Assembly: GCA_024711325.1 (NCBI GenBank)
Contig: JANJTC010000004.1
Location: 304,829 to 368,828, forward strand
DNA from: Bacteriovoracaceae bacterium
GTDB taxonomy: Bacteria > Bdellovibrionota > Bacteriovoracia > Bacteriovoracales > Bacteriovoracaceae
Length of the DNA stretch: 64,000 nt
Direction of reading: 5' to 3'
Part shown: one piece after another, positions 6,837-15,848 of the stretch
Layout: each line of letters starts with the position of its first letter
Position numbering within the stretch: position 1 is the first letter of the stretch
The notes under the pieces: generated by a model
What the model saw: only the letters and a program-made list of their open reading frames with translations
Told to the model about the DNA's origin: nothing
The model's database searches: none
Made by a program: the position numbers and the translations under genes

Positions 6837-7667
6837 ATGAATAGTCGCGCCTTTACTACCAGTCTCATATTAGCCGGTCTCGCGGTGGCGATGATCTGGT
6901 CATACATTTCCAGCCGAGAAACAGAACTTCAAAGTGATTATGGAAATCAAACACCAGTCGTCATAGCAAAAGAAGACATTAAAGAGCTTGAAATTATCGA
7001 CGATAGAAAAGTTCAGCTCATTAACGTTCCATCAAAGTTCCAGATGCCGGGTCACTTTAAACGGGTGGAAGATCTTTATAATACGATTGCTGCCGTTCCC
7101 ATCAAGAAAGGTGAACAGATAACTGTTCCACGAGTGACTTACCCTGGTTCACAATCGGGTCTATCCCGACAGATTTCTATTGGTAAAAGGGCCTTGTCAA
7201 TTCAAGTGACAGAAAACCAGGCGGTCTCCCGTCTTTTAAAACCAGGGGACAGAGTCGATGTACTTGCATTGGTTGATTATGCTTCAGGAAAAAAAGAAAG
7301 ACTGAAAGTTAAAACCGTTCTTCAGGATGTTCTACTTCTTTCAACCGGACTTTATGTGACGAATTCTGTTCCGATTGTAAATTTAAAGACAGATAATGAT
7401 TCAAGACAGATGAAACTTAACTCCTATACTAACTTTAATACTGTTACCTTGGAGCTAACTCCATTTGAAGTTCAGAAGATGGTGTTTTTAATTTCTGCTG
7501 GTAACGGTATTTATCTTTCGCTTAGAAATAATGATGATAAGGCCATTGAACGAATAAGTGCTACCAGGCTTTATGATGTTTTAGGCGAAGATGCAGCAGA
7601 AGCGAAAACGTATTTTGCTGAACAGATGGCCCGGGAAACCAAAAGGACTGGTGCTGGTGGTCGCTAG
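6837..7667 (+). CDS. cpaB: Flp pilus assembly protein CpaB/RcpC
   Basis: The 276-residue protein has an N-terminal membrane anchor (LILAGLAVAMIWSYI), then a SAF domain (TPVVIAKEDIKELEIIDD..., about 39-105) and the RcpC-like domain with LLKPGDRVDVLALV near residue 136. CpaB/RcpC is an envelope protein that works with the secretin in Tad systems. Length is normal for the family. Its 3' end overlaps the secretin gene. Confidence 0.85.
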   Translation: MNSRAFTTSLILAGLAVAMIWSYISSRETELQSDYGNQTPVVIAKEDIKELEIIDDRKVQLINVPSKFQMPGHFKRVEDLYNTIAAVPIKKGEQITVPRVTYPGSQSGLSRQISIGKRALSIQVTENQAVSRLLKPGDRVDVLALVDYASGKKERLKVKTVLQDVLLLSTGLYVTNSVPIVNLKTDNDSRQMKLNSYTNFNTVTLELTPFEVQKMVFLISAGNGIYLSLRNNDDKAIERISATRLYDVLGEDAAEAKTYFAEQMARETKRTGAGGR

Positions 7668-9216
7668 GTTAATTTTAATTTCAATCTTGTTACTTGGTTC
7701 TGCCCTGGCCTTAGCTCAGGGGACAGCACCCGCGACTCCAACTGCCTCTTCTGCAACCGCCACTGGTAATGTGGTTGAAAAAGATCTTGAAGTTGCCATG
7801 GGTATTGATGCCATTGAAAAAGTGGATTTTGATTACAGTACTAAGATGACGATTGGTAATGAGCAATTCTTAAAACTGGTCTTGGTTCCCCAAAAAAGAG
7901 AAATTATTTTTAAAGGCTTAAAGCCCGGCAGAACAACTGTTCTGATTCGGGATACTTTAGGTGATATTCGTTTAAGGTATACGGTTGTCGTAACTGCCAC
8001 CGGTAAATCCAATACGGTTTCTGAATTAAGGGAACTCATTGGTGATATTGAAGGTTTGGAAATTGGAATCAGAGGCGGAAAGGTTTTTGTTGGCGGAGAA
8101 ATTGTTGTTCCGGATGATATCGGAAGAGTTTCTCAGGTGCTGGCAAGTTACCCGGATGTTCTGACGTTAATAGAACTCTCACCGCAAACTCAAAGAGTCA
8201 TTGCTCGCAAAATGAGTGATGAACTTGCCAAGAATAATCTAAAAGACGTTACAGTCCGGGTAGTTAATAAGGTTTATTGGCTAGAGGGTGTGGTTAGTAA
8301 TGATCTTAAGAAAAAACTAGCTGTGACTATTGCCACTGCTTATTTACCGCCTAAGATTCAAAATCTGTCTGCTAATAGTCAGCGTTTTCAGACACCGGTC
8401 ACTAATGACATCATTGATTTCATTGCCATCAATGAAAAAAAAGAACCGCAACCAACTCCCAAAATGGTGAAGATAACTTCCCAGTTTGTGGAATTGTCGA
8501 AAAGTTACAATAAAGTTTTTGCTTTTAAATGGGCACCATTGATGGGTGAAGACAACAGTCAGATCCAATTTGGTCAAACTGAAGATGGTAATCTTACTGG
8601 TCAGGCCTCCAAGGGAACTTTGAGTGCAACCATCTCAAACTTATTTCCAAAGTTAAATGCAGCTAAAAGTGCTGGTTATGCCAGAACCATACAGTCTGGA
8701 ATGGTGATCGTTCGGGATGGTTTTGAGCAAGGTGGGAAAATTTCGAAAAAGACAACCATCCCGTTTGCTCTGGGAACCGGAGAGTTTCAGAAGGCGAGTT
8801 CTGCGGAAGTCGGTTTGGATCTCGAAGTGAAACCTAAAATTCTAGAGCAGGAAAAAATTGAATTAGGTATCGTTCTCTCCGTTAGCGTTCAAGTAGCTTC
8901 AGGGAGTGCCAGTCCGGTTACCACCAGTAACTCCGTTAATACCAATGTTGTTTTAAAATCAAAAGAATCAGCGGCGATCGGGGGGATTGTTCAGAATACC
9001 TCGGCGACTGATTATGATAACACCGGCAATGACCCGGCCCCACTTCAACCTGCTTCATCTGGTGGCGGAGGCGGCTCGCCCTTGTTCCGGTTGTACCGCT
9101 CAAAGAGTTATTCAACCAATAAGAGTCAGTATGTCATGTTTGTTACACCAGAAATAATTGAATCTGCCTCGGCCGGTTCAGAAGAGATCAGAAAGAAATT
9201 CCGGAGAAGAGAGTAA
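7657..9216 (+). CDS. cpaC: Tad pilus secretin CpaC/RcpA
   Basis: The outer-membrane secretin of the Tad system. From the GTG at 7657 the product has a clear signal peptide (VARLILISILLLGSALALAQG) and 519 residues; AAAGGA at 7642-7647 serves as ribosome site. GTG at 7651 is an alternative. Next come the pilus secretin N-terminal domain (VEKDLEVAMGIDAIEKVD onwards), a BON-like region (LRELIGDIEGLEIGIRGGKVFVGG) and the C-terminal secretin core with its glycine-rich gate loop (SSGGGGGSPLFRL) and the VMFVTPEII ending strand. It overlaps cpaB by 11 bases and is 2 bases from the ATPase gene. Confidence 0.88.
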   Translation: MVARLILISILLLGSALALAQGTAPATPTASSATATGNVVEKDLEVAMGIDAIEKVDFDYSTKMTIGNEQFLKLVLVPQKREIIFKGLKPGRTTVLIRDTLGDIRLRYTVVVTATGKSNTVSELRELIGDIEGLEIGIRGGKVFVGGEIVVPDDIGRVSQVLASYPDVLTLIELSPQTQRVIARKMSDELAKNNLKDVTVRVVNKVYWLEGVVSNDLKKKLAVTIATAYLPPKIQNLSANSQRFQTPVTNDIIDFIAINEKKEPQPTPKMVKITSQFVELSKSYNKVFAFKWAPLMGEDNSQIQFGQTEDGNLTGQASKGTLSATISNLFPKLNAAKSAGYARTIQSGMVIVRDGFEQGGKISKKTTIPFALGTGEFQKASSAEVGLDLEVKPKILEQEKIELGIVLSVSVQVASGSASPVTTSNSVNTNVVLKSKESAAIGGIVQNTSATDYDNTGNDPAPLQPASSGGGGGSPLFRLYRSKSYSTNKSQYVMFVTPEIIESASAGSEEIRKKFRRRE

Positions 9217-9218
9217 GG

Positions 9219-11336
9219 ATGGCAGGTCATATCATAAGTATTATTGGCGGTAAGGGAGGAGTCGGCAAATCTCAAGTTGCTGCCAACCTCGCGATTGCTT
9301 ATGCCGGAGAACTAAGATCCAAAACGTTACTTATGGACTTTGATCAAAAGGCCTGTGGTGATCAGAACATCATTACGGGACTTAAATCCAAAAAGAATTT
9401 AAAAGAGCTTTCGGAATTCTCGGGAGCACTTGATCCTCGTTCTATTCAACTTTTTACCGCTGATCATAAAGCAGGTATTTCTTTTATCGGTATGCCTACT
9501 GAAGCGATTGCTGCCGGTCAGATCAATGAAGAGGGATTAGGCAAGGCCTTAAAAGCGATCGTAAATATTTACCCGCTCACTATCATTGATGCTGGAAGTG
9601 AATTAACTCCACTGGCCCTGAAGGCACTGGAATATTCAACTCTTATTTTTTTAGTGGCTTCACCTGACTTACTTGCCGTTAATCAATGCAAGCGAATGTA
9701 CACGGATCTTGTAACCATGCTCTTTCCCAAAGACATGATTCAAATACTTGTCAATCAGGCCGTCAATGGCCATCCAGTGAGTCCGGATGTGATTGGTAAA
9801 CAGATTGGTAAACCAGTCTTCCATGCCATCCCTCGTGATGATGCCAGCTGTATTGCGGCCCTTTCGCGTTCTACTCCCGTAATTGTCGGCGCCAAAGGTT
9901 CGCCTTTCGGTGCAGGAGTGACAGATTGCGCTCGTAAACTCATTCAGAAAAACGTTCTTAAGACTCTTGAAAAACTGGCCAAGCCTCAGGACACCAAAAA
10001 TCAATCCCAGCCAGGGGCAAAAAATGGTGAAGCTCCTTCAGAGGATCGAAAGAAAGATCAATGGACCGAACTTAAGAGTCGTATACATAAGGCCCTCGTA
10101 GAAGAAATGGATCTTAAGAAACAAGACGATAATGATCCTAAGGCCAAGATCATCCTGCGTGAACAGACCAAGAAAATGGTGGTGGAGCTTTTAGGTAAAG
10201 AGGACACCAAAAACATACTTCCTACTCGTGATGACATGAACCGGATTGTAAAAGAAATCCTGGATGAAGCATTGGGCTTAGGTCCTTTGGAAGATATGTT
10301 GGCCGATAAAACCATCTCAGAGATCATGGTGGTTGGGCCTAAGAAAATCTATTACGAACAAAGTGGTAAGGTTAAAAAATCAGAAATCACCTTCACCAAC
10401 GATCGTCAGGTCATGAATGTGATTGAACGTATCGTGGCCCCCATTGGTCGAAGGATTGATGAGAAAACTCCATACGTTGATGCACGTTTACCGGATGGTT
10501 CCCGTGTTCACGCCATTATTCCTCCCTGTGCTATTGATGGCTGCTGTATCACAATTCGAAAATTCCCTGATAAGCGTCTTAACTATAAAGACATGGTTAA
10601 ATACGGTTCCATGACCGAAGAGATGGCCGACTTCCTGCGGATTTCGGTGGAAGCTCACCGAAATCTGGTTGTCTCGGGTGGTACTGGTTCGGGTAAAACG
10701 ACTCTGGTGAATATGCTTGGCGGATTTATTCAGTCCAATGAACGAATCATTACCTGCGAAGATTCGGCCGAACTTAACTTCCCACAAGATCACGTTGTAC
10801 GCTTAGAAACTCGTCCACCATCTCTGGAAGGTGACGGCGAAATTGATATTCGATGTCTGGTTAAGCAAACTCTGCGTATGCGTCCTGACCGAATTGTCGT
10901 AGGTGAGTGTCGAGGTGGTGAAACCCTGGATATGTTACAGGCCATGAACACAGGTCACGATGGCTCGATGACAACCGTCCACTCGAATACTCCGAGAGAT
11001 GCCATCAGCCGTCTGGAAACACTGGTTCAGTATGCTGGTGCTGGTCTCCCTCAGAAAGCGATTAAAGAAATGATTGCTTCGGCAGTCCATATGATCATTC
11101 AGCAATCACGTCTTGATGATGGTTCGAGAAAAGTTCTCTACATCACGGAGATTGGCGGCATTCAAGGTGACGTAGTCACACTTCAGGATATCTTCGTTTA
11201 TAAACAGGAAGGTATCGGTAAGGATGGTAAAATTCAGGGTAAATTCATGGCCACGGGATTCATTCCGAAGTTCATCGAAACCTTGGAAAGAAAAGGTTAC
11301 AAAATTCCAAGAGGGATATTCACCAATAAAACATGA
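9219..11336 (+). CDS. Fused CpaE/TadZ-like and CpaF/TadA pilus ATPase
   Basis: This 705-residue protein joins two Tad proteins that are normally separate. Residues 1 to about 255 form a ParA/MinD-type ATPase with the deviant Walker [10 protein letters not shown] at 10-18, as in CpaE/TadZ, which places the apparatus at the pole. A charged linker (about 260-290) leads to a complete type II/IV secretion ATPase, CpaF/TadA: Walker [10 protein letters not shown] near 488, Walker [14 protein letters not shown] near 555, and the His box [17 protein letters not shown] near 590. The receiver-like domain common at the N-terminus of CpaE is absent. I see no stop, frameshift or start between the halves, so the fusion looks real. 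Confidence 0.88.
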   Translation: MAGHIISIIGGKGGVGKSQVAANLAIAYAGELRSKTLLMDFDQKACGDQNIITGLKSKKNLKELSEFSGALDPRSIQLFTADHKAGISFIGMPTEAIAAGQINEEGLGKALKAIVNIYPLTIIDAGSELTPLALKALEYSTLIFLVASPDLLAVNQCKRMYTDLVTMLFPKDMIQILVNQAVNGHPVSPDVIGKQIGKPVFHAIPRDDASCIAALSRSTPVIVGAKGSPFGAGVTDCARKLIQKNVLKTLEKLAKPQDTKNQSQPGAKNGEAPSEDRKKDQWTELKSRIHKALVEEMDLKKQDDNDPKAKIILREQTKKMVVELLGKEDTKNILPTRDDMNRIVKEILDEALGLGPLEDMLADKTISEIMVVGPKKIYYEQSGKVKKSEITFTNDRQVMNVIERIVAPIGRRIDEKTPYVDARLPDGSRVHAIIPPCAIDGCCITIRKFPDKRLNYKDMVKYGSMTEEMADFLRISVEAHRNLVVSGGTGSGKTTLVNMLGGFIQSNERIITCEDSAELNFPQDHVVRLETRPPSLEGDGEIDIRCLVKQTLRMRPDRIVVGECRGGETLDMLQAMNTGHDGSMTTVHSNTPRDAISRLETLVQYAGAGLPQKAIKEMIASAVHMIIQQSRLDDGSRKVLYITEIGGIQGDVVTLQDIFVYKQEGIGKDGKIQGKFMATGFIPKFIETLERKGYKIPRGIFTNKT

Positions 11337-12307
11337 TGAAGAAAATAATGTTTTCAACTTTATTGGCCCTGGTATCTGCTTCTGCCTTCGCGCAGGACAT
11401 GAAACCAAAACGCGACGTCGACCTGTGGTTGGATGTCCTGGGACTCAATGGAGTTTTAATCATCATTGGCTTTGCAGTCTTCATGTATACCTATGTGAAC
11501 AGTGTGAAGCTGTTTACCTGGATTGATGATCAGACCTACGGAACACGCGATTATATTCTGAAAAAATTTGAAATCATGTTCATTGAAGTTGAACCCAATA
11601 AGATTACCTGGGCGCTTCTTTTGATGTCATTTGGAATGGGAATTCTGACATTTTGTATTCTGGCCTTGATGGGGAAAGCGGTCTTGGGACTTGTGCTTGG
11701 TTTATTTGTTCTCATCATCGGATGGAAATCTCCTAAGTCGATCGTTGATTACTTTGAGAATCGTCGCAAGAAAAAATATCAAACTCAGATGGTGGATGCA
11801 CTTAACCTTCTCGCCAACGGTTTACGGGCCGGATTAACCATGCCCCAGGCGATCGGAATGGTGGTGGATGAAATGCCGGCCCCTGTCAGCCAGGAATTTA
11901 ACCTCGTCCTCCAGCAGGCCAAGATCGGTGTTCCACTGGATGAGGCCCTCGAAAATTTAAAGAACAGAGTTTATACAGAAGATAACGAGATGTTCGTTAC
12001 CAGTGTCAATATTTTACGCGAAACCGGTGGTAATCTTGCCGAAGTTTTCGACACCATCGTTTTAGTGATTCGTGAACGTGTTCGTCTGCAGTTAAAAATC
12101 GACACCTATGTGGCCTCCGGAAAGATTCAGGCCTACATCATCGGCTCCATGCCCTTTCTGATGATCCTGATGTTCGGAAGCGGAGATCCTGATTATTTTC
12201 CACTGCTATTTGGTACCGTATTAGGAGTGGTTGCGCTGGTGGTGATTTGTGGAATGGTAGCTCTGGGAATGTGGATAATTTTAAAGATCATAGATATTAA
12301 AGTTTAG
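11333..12307 (+). CDS. tadB: Tad inner-membrane platform protein TadB (T2SSF domain)
   Basis: The 324-residue protein has an N-terminal hydrophobic or signal segment ([21 protein letters not shown]), two further helices and then the type II secretion F domain with MVDALNLLANGLRAGLTMPQ and VTSVNILRETGGNLAEVFD, closed by two C-terminal helices. It overlaps the ATPase gene by 4 bases. It forms the inner-membrane base for pilin assembly. The usual second F-domain protein, TadC, does not follow; the next gene is a YD-repeat protein. Confidence 0.85.
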   Translation: MMKKIMFSTLLALVSASAFAQDMKPKRDVDLWLDVLGLNGVLIIIGFAVFMYTYVNSVKLFTWIDDQTYGTRDYILKKFEIMFIEVEPNKITWALLLMSFGMGILTFCILALMGKAVLGLVLGLFVLIIGWKSPKSIVDYFENRRKKKYQTQMVDALNLLANGLRAGLTMPQAIGMVVDEMPAPVSQEFNLVLQQAKIGVPLDEALENLKNRVYTEDNEMFVTSVNILRETGGNLAEVFDTIVLVIRERVRLQLKIDTYVASGKIQAYIIGSMPFLMILMFGSGDPDYFPLLFGTVLGVVALVVICGMVALGMWIILKIIDIKV

Positions 12308-12361
12308 TTTCAAGGTATCCGATATTGGTATGGATATCATTGTCTGTTAAAAGGTGGATTT

Positions 12362-13990
12362 ATGAAGTTTTTGAAAGCACTCTCACTCGCCCTTGTCGTC
12401 ATTCTCATGACTTCAACTGCTTTCGCTGGAGTGAATTTAAAGAACGGGAATTTTTACATTTCATATACTGATATTGTAGTTCCTGGCGGTGGAAAGAAGC
12501 TGGAAATCACCAGAACCTATAACTCAAAATCCACTGAAGTCGGCTGGTTCGGATTCGGTTGGGGTAGTGAGTATGAAACTCGTCTGGAACTTTCGGCCGA
12601 TGGTTCGATTGTTGTTCATGAGCATGGTTCAGGTGCCAAAACTCGCTTTACACCTAAAACGGCGATTGATGCTGTTGCGGCCTCGACTAAAATCGTAAAT
12701 GAAATGAAGAAAAAGACGGCACTGTCTGAGAAATCAGCGGCTGATCTGATTCAGAAACTAGCGAATAATGCTGATTTAAGACACACATACGCTCTTAATT
12801 TCGGCGTACAGGCTTCTGTCGCTCCAGGATCAGTTCTTTATTCAAATGATCGTGGTCCTCAGGAACTTCATGTAACAAAAACTGGTTTCCGTCGTAGTCA
12901 TAGTGACGGCAAACAGGATTTCTTCAATCCTCAAGGTCAACTGACAAAGATCTCTGATAAATCAGGTTACTTTGTAGGCTTCACTTATAAAGACGGTAAG
13001 CTTGATTCTATTAAAGATGCTCAAGCAAAACAGATCTATTTCTCTTGGTACCCAGATGGTCTTGTAAAAGAAATCTGGTCTGCTGGAGACAAGAAAACTC
13101 TTTATAAATATCAGGAAACTGACCTGGTTTATTCAAAAGACGTTGGTGATAACGTTTATGAATATGCTTACGACAAATCTCATAACCTGTCTGACATCAA
13201 TTACGCTGATAAAACAAAACTGAAAGTAACTTATGATCCGAAGACTTTCTTTGTTACAGCTGTTGTAGACCGTAATGGTGAGAATACTAAGTACAAGTAT
13301 GGCTCAAATCCTCAGAACCCTGATGATCACTACTGGACAATTGTGACTAAGCCAGGATTTGACGGTAAGCCGGTTGCCAATCGTTATGAATACGAGATCA
13401 AAACAACGGCCGATGGTTCACGTTACACTTACAGAATTCTGACAGAAATTAATGGCATCAAAACCGACACAATCTTTGGCGATCATTCGCTTCCAATGAA
13501 GATTGCTCGTGGAAACCACGTGACTAATTTCGAGTATAATTCTCACGGGTTACTAACTAAGAAGTCTTCAACCAAGGGTGATTTTGTTAACATCGAGTAC
13601 GATGAAAAAATTAATAAAATCAAGAAAGTGGTTAATAATGAAGGAACTACTGCATTTGAATATGATCCTAAAGGGAACTTAATCAAAGCTGCCAATAACC
13701 AGGGCAAGACCGTGTTTCTGATTTATGACAGCAAAGGCAAAATTTCGAAAATGGTAGACCAGGAATCGGCCAAATCACGCCGGGTACTAGCATTCAAATA
13801 CAATGCTCTTGGAAAACCAGTTGAAATCGAAATGGAAAAAGTCGGAAAAATCAACGTGGCTTACGATAACTACGGTGAGATTAAAAAGGTGGAGTCGAGT
13901 GCCGGTCACAAGATGGCCCTTCAAGTCACTCAGGCCTTCCAGAACCTTTTAACGATCGTGAAGCCTGCTGGCGTTAACTTAAACATGTAA
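12362..13990 (+). CDS. Secreted YD-repeat (Rhs-like) protein
   Basis: The 542-residue protein has a signal peptide (cut after STAFA, residue 22) followed by the start module of Rhs proteins (VNLKNGNFYISYTDIVVPG, with ITRTYNSKS and GWFGFGWGSEYET) and many short YD-like repeats such as FEYNSHGLLTKKS and FEYDPKGNLIKAA. There is no Rhs core end motif (DPxG) and no C-terminal toxin-like domain, so it is a shell-only member. It lies 54 bases after tadB and could be carried by the same transcript; a small secreted protein follows 9 bases on. Confidence 0.7.
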   Translation: MKFLKALSLALVVILMTSTAFAGVNLKNGNFYISYTDIVVPGGGKKLEITRTYNSKSTEVGWFGFGWGSEYETRLELSADGSIVVHEHGSGAKTRFTPKTAIDAVAASTKIVNEMKKKTALSEKSAADLIQKLANNADLRHTYALNFGVQASVAPGSVLYSNDRGPQELHVTKTGFRRSHSDGKQDFFNPQGQLTKISDKSGYFVGFTYKDGKLDSIKDAQAKQIYFSWYPDGLVKEIWSAGDKKTLYKYQETDLVYSKDVGDNVYEYAYDKSHNLSDINYADKTKLKVTYDPKTFFVTAVVDRNGENTKYKYGSNPQNPDDHYWTIVTKPGFDGKPVANRYEYEIKTTADGSRYTYRILTEINGIKTDTIFGDHSLPMKIARGNHVTNFEYNSHGLLTKKSSTKGDFVNIEYDEKINKIKKVVNNEGTTAFEYDPKGNLIKAANNQGKTVFLIYDSKGKISKMVDQESAKSRRVLAFKYNALGKPVEIEMEKVGKINVAYDNYGEIKKVESSAGHKMALQVTQAFQNLLTIVKPAGVNLNM

Positions 13991-13999
13991 GGAGTGAGT

Positions 14000-14254
14000 A
14001 TGAAAAAATATCTAATCGCAGCTTTAATTTGCCTCTCATCAGTCTCTTTCGCCGAGGAAAAATCCGGCAAAGTGGGTGAGCTGGACAGTAATACTCACCA
14101 GAATGACTGTAATGCCCCTCAGGTGGCAGGCTGTGGTCCTTGTTACAAGCTTTGTATCGAGCAGAACAAATCTGACCGTGTCGTCAAAGATACGAGTTCT
14201 GGCAGCATCAAGAAGTCCCGTAAAAGTGGTAAAGGTTCAGCTAGTAAACAATAG
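14000..14254 (+). CDS. Small secreted protein, member 1 of a local family
   Basis: The ATG at 14000 has AGGAG (13990-13994) five bases upstream and is preferred over GTG at 13994. The 84-residue product has a signal peptide (MKKYLIAALICLSSVSFAEE), a four-Cys centre (DCNAPQVAGCGPCYKLCIEQ) and a basic Ser/Lys/Gly tail ending in SKQ. It shares this plan with the genes at 14425 and 14787. It is probably cotranscribed with the YD-repeat gene. Function unknown. Confidence 0.6.
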   Translation: MKKYLIAALICLSSVSFAEEKSGKVGELDSNTHQNDCNAPQVAGCGPCYKLCIEQNKSDRVVKDTSSGSIKKSRKSGKGSASKQ

Positions 14255-14370
14255 TTTTTCAAAGGCAGTGGTACTTGCGATCACTGCCTAATTTCTAAAC
14301 ACTTTTCTCTCACTGTCTAATTTTTTTACACCCTCAAAGATAAAATCAATGACTTAAGCCCACCTTATGT

Positions 14371-14386
14371 TGGCATAGCGATTGCT
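14371..14386 (+). promoter_or_regulatory. Sigma-54 promoter before the small secreted gene at 14425
   Basis: TGGCATAGCGATTGCT matches the RpoN consensus TGGCAYR-N4-TTGCW fully, with GG (14372-14373) and GC (14384-14385) at the obligatory 12-base spacing. The predicted start near 14397 leaves a leader of about 28 bases. Confidence 0.72.
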
Positions 14387-14424
14387 TTATATGTCTTTGA
14401 AGATTTCAACCTACTGGGGGTAGT

Positions 14425-14610
14425 ATGAAACATTTATTGATTTGTTTATTAATGTCTACATTTCTCGCTAATATCAGCTTTGCTGAGGAGACGACCACTG
14501 AATGCATCATGATGAAGGAGCAGACAGTCCGGAACAATCCTAAGGCAAATCTGAGCAAACCGAAGCCTAAGCAGCAGACCCGTGGTTCATCGGCTGCATC
14601 TGTTCAATAA
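14425..14610 (+). CDS. Small secreted protein, member 2 of a local family
   Basis: The 61-residue protein has a signal peptide (MKHLLICLLMSTFLANISFA), then EETTTEC, a short basic region and a Ser-rich tail ending in AASVQ. A GGGGG ribosome site stands just before the start. It resembles the 14000 and 14787 products in signal peptide, a Cys soon after cleavage, a basic stretch and a Ser/Gln end. It sits behind a sigma-54 promoter and in front of a strong hairpin, so it is a one-gene unit. It is too small for a database family call by eye. Confidence 0.65.
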   Translation: MKHLLICLLMSTFLANISFAEETTTECIMMKEQTVRNNPKANLSKPKPKQQTRGSSAASVQ

Positions 14611-14626
14611 ACCATTCTTTTTTCAT

Positions 14627-14655
14627 AAACACAGGAGACCAGCTCTCCTGTGTTT
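14627..14655 (+). terminator. Terminator hairpin after the 14425 gene
   Basis: A perfect 12-bp stem AAACACAGGAGA (14627-14638) / TCTCCTGTGTTT (14644-14655) with loop CCAGC. The stem ends in A/T pairs that supply a short T tract. It separates the 14425 and 14787 units. Confidence 0.75.
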
Positions 14656-14736
14656 ATACTTTCAACACTCTGAAAACTTTTCAACAATCCTTCATCTAAA
14701 CCATTCCAAATAACAGCATCTTATCAACCCCGAACT

Positions 14737-14751
14737 TGGCACGAGAATTGG
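14737..14751 (+). promoter_or_regulatory. Sigma-54 promoter before the small secreted gene at 14787
   Basis: TGGCACGAGAATTGG carries a perfect -24 element (TTGGCACG from 14736) and a near-perfect -12 element (TTGG for TTGC), with the two GG doublets 12 bases apart (14738, 14750). The start would be near 14763. Confidence 0.68.
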
Positions 14752-14786
14752 ATATACATAAGTACTAACAATTCGAGGGGGATTTT

Positions 14787-14951
14787 ATGAAAGTGTTAAT
14801 TTTAATGATGAGTTTGATGATTGCTTCTGTTTCATTTGCGACTGAGGTTGAAACCCAGTGTCCGGCGATGAATCAGAATCGTGAGAAGATTATTAAGAAT
14901 GTTAAATCTAAGTCGAGTGGGTCGACGAAGGCCTTAAGTACGAAACAGTAA
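14787..14951 (+). CDS. Small secreted protein, member 3 of a local family
   Basis: The open frame gives 54 residues: a signal peptide (MKVLILMMSLMIASVSFA), then TEVETQCPAMNQNREK, a basic region and the tail SSGSTKALSTKQ. The ribosome site is GAGGGGG (14775-14781). The tail SSGS and final KQ match member 1 (SSGSIKKS, SKQ), and the Cys-to-basic spacing matches all three. It has its own sigma-54 promoter and terminator hairpin. Function unknown. Confidence 0.62.
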   Translation: MKVLILMMSLMIASVSFATEVETQCPAMNQNREKIIKNVKSKSSGSTKALSTKQ

Positions 14952-14966
14952 TAGCAACTGCATATA

Positions 14967-15000
14967 TTTTCAGATCCACGATTAAACGTGGGTCTGAAAA
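14967..15000 (+). terminator. Terminator hairpin after the 14787 gene
   Basis: A 14-bp stem with one G-T pair: TTTTCAGATCCACG (14967-14980) / CGTGGGTCTGAAAA (14987-15000), loop ATTAAA. It is followed by TTATTGTT. The A/T ends could let it act in both directions. Confidence 0.75.
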
Positions 15001-15119
15001 TTATTGTTAAAAAGAACTTTGAAATTAAATTACAAAAGTTTTCTAGATTTTTTAATGACTCAAGAATTTGTTTTTTAAAAAAATGGCTACGGATAGAATT
15101 TAATTTCTAGAAAGTTCAC

Positions 15120-15326
15120 TTAGTCCATTCTTCCACGAAACAGAAAAATGACACCGACTAATCCTATAAGCAAATAAATAAAGCTTGGGCCCAAAAGAAA
15201 TTCATCTATAACAATGGCCCATTTAGGCCTATCACTATTCTTTAACAAAGTCTTAAGACGTATATAATGTCCTCTCATTAGAAATACAGATGTTACAATC
15301 AAAACGAAGCCTAATAGATAAGCCAT
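15120..15326 (-). CDS. Small two-helix membrane protein
   Basis: The 68-residue product has two hydrophobic helices (MAYLLGFVLIVTSVFLM and FIYLLIGLVGVIFLF) joined by a basic loop. AAAGGA lies five bases before the ATG, which supports real translation. I do not recognise a family. The 290 bases up to 15616 hold no other gene that I can support, only the hairpin at 15571-15592. Confidence 0.5.
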   Translation of the reverse strand: MAYLLGFVLIVTSVFLMRGHYIRLKTLLKNSDRPKWAIVIDEFLLGPSFIYLLIGLVGVIFLFRGRMD

Positions 15327-15570
15327 ATATTTCCTTTAGGGGGGACGGGTGTATGTTTGTGGCTGATACTTGTTTGAATCAATTGATTTAGAGGCCGTTA
15401 TTGGAATACTAGTTCCCCTCAACTGATCTCTCATCCTATTAATTTCTGTAATTCTCCTGCTTCAGTCTTTCTTAATCCGATAGCTATTGACTATGCTCCT
15501 AATGGTATTAAAAATCGCTCACCCCCACTTCACATTTAACAATTTCAACAAGTGGGCATGTATTTGCAGG

Positions 15571-15592
15571 TGCTCTTCCATTTGGAAGAGCA
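15571..15592 (-). terminator. Hairpin downstream of the Rhs operon
   Basis: A perfect 9-bp stem TGCTCTTCC (15571-15579) / GGAAGAGCA (15584-15592) with loop ATTT lies 25 bases past the stop of the last minus-strand gene. No T-run follows on that strand, so termination strength is doubtful. Confidence 0.4.
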
Positions 15593-15616
15593 TTTCACAT
15601 AAACGACACTTACTTA

Positions 15617-15841
15617 CTAATCTGATGGGAGATCTATATTTCTATCTTTTTGGTATGTGCGATTATTTTCAGAGCGAGGTAAAACTAGAGGAGTCTTGCA
15701 AGGTACATTTAGTTTCTTATTAACTTCTAAACAGTCTTTTTCAGAAAAATATTTCTTCAGAGAATGTATAATCAGACCAGTTCCAAAAAAACAAATAAGG
15801 AACACGATCAAGGGGAGAATTTTTGATTTTATATTCTTCAT
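15617..15841 (-). CDS. Small membrane protein just downstream of the giant Rhs gene
   Basis: The ATG at 15841 has AGGAAGAAG immediately upstream and follows the Rhs stop by 7 bases, so I prefer it to a start inside the Rhs gene. The 74-residue product has one transmembrane helix (ILPLIVFLICFFGTGLII) and a hydrophilic tail with Cys pairs. Small proteins in this place next to Rhs genes are often immunity proteins; nothing in the sequence proves that here. Confidence 0.55.
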   Translation of the reverse strand: MKNIKSKILPLIVFLICFFGTGLIIHSLKKYFSEKDCLEVNKKLNVPCKTPLVLPRSENNRTYQKDRNIDLPSD

Positions 15842-15848
15842 CTTCTTC

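Noticed and set aside
12308..12361. Sigma-54 promoter before the YD-repeat gene (TTGGTATGGATATCATTG)
   Set aside because: The distance between the GG and the TTG element is wrong for the fixed 12-base spacing.
15487..15723. Plus-strand open frame of 78 codons upstream of and across the end of the small Rhs-neighbour gene
   Set aside because: It overlaps a better-supported minus-strand gene with a ribosome site, and its own start has none.
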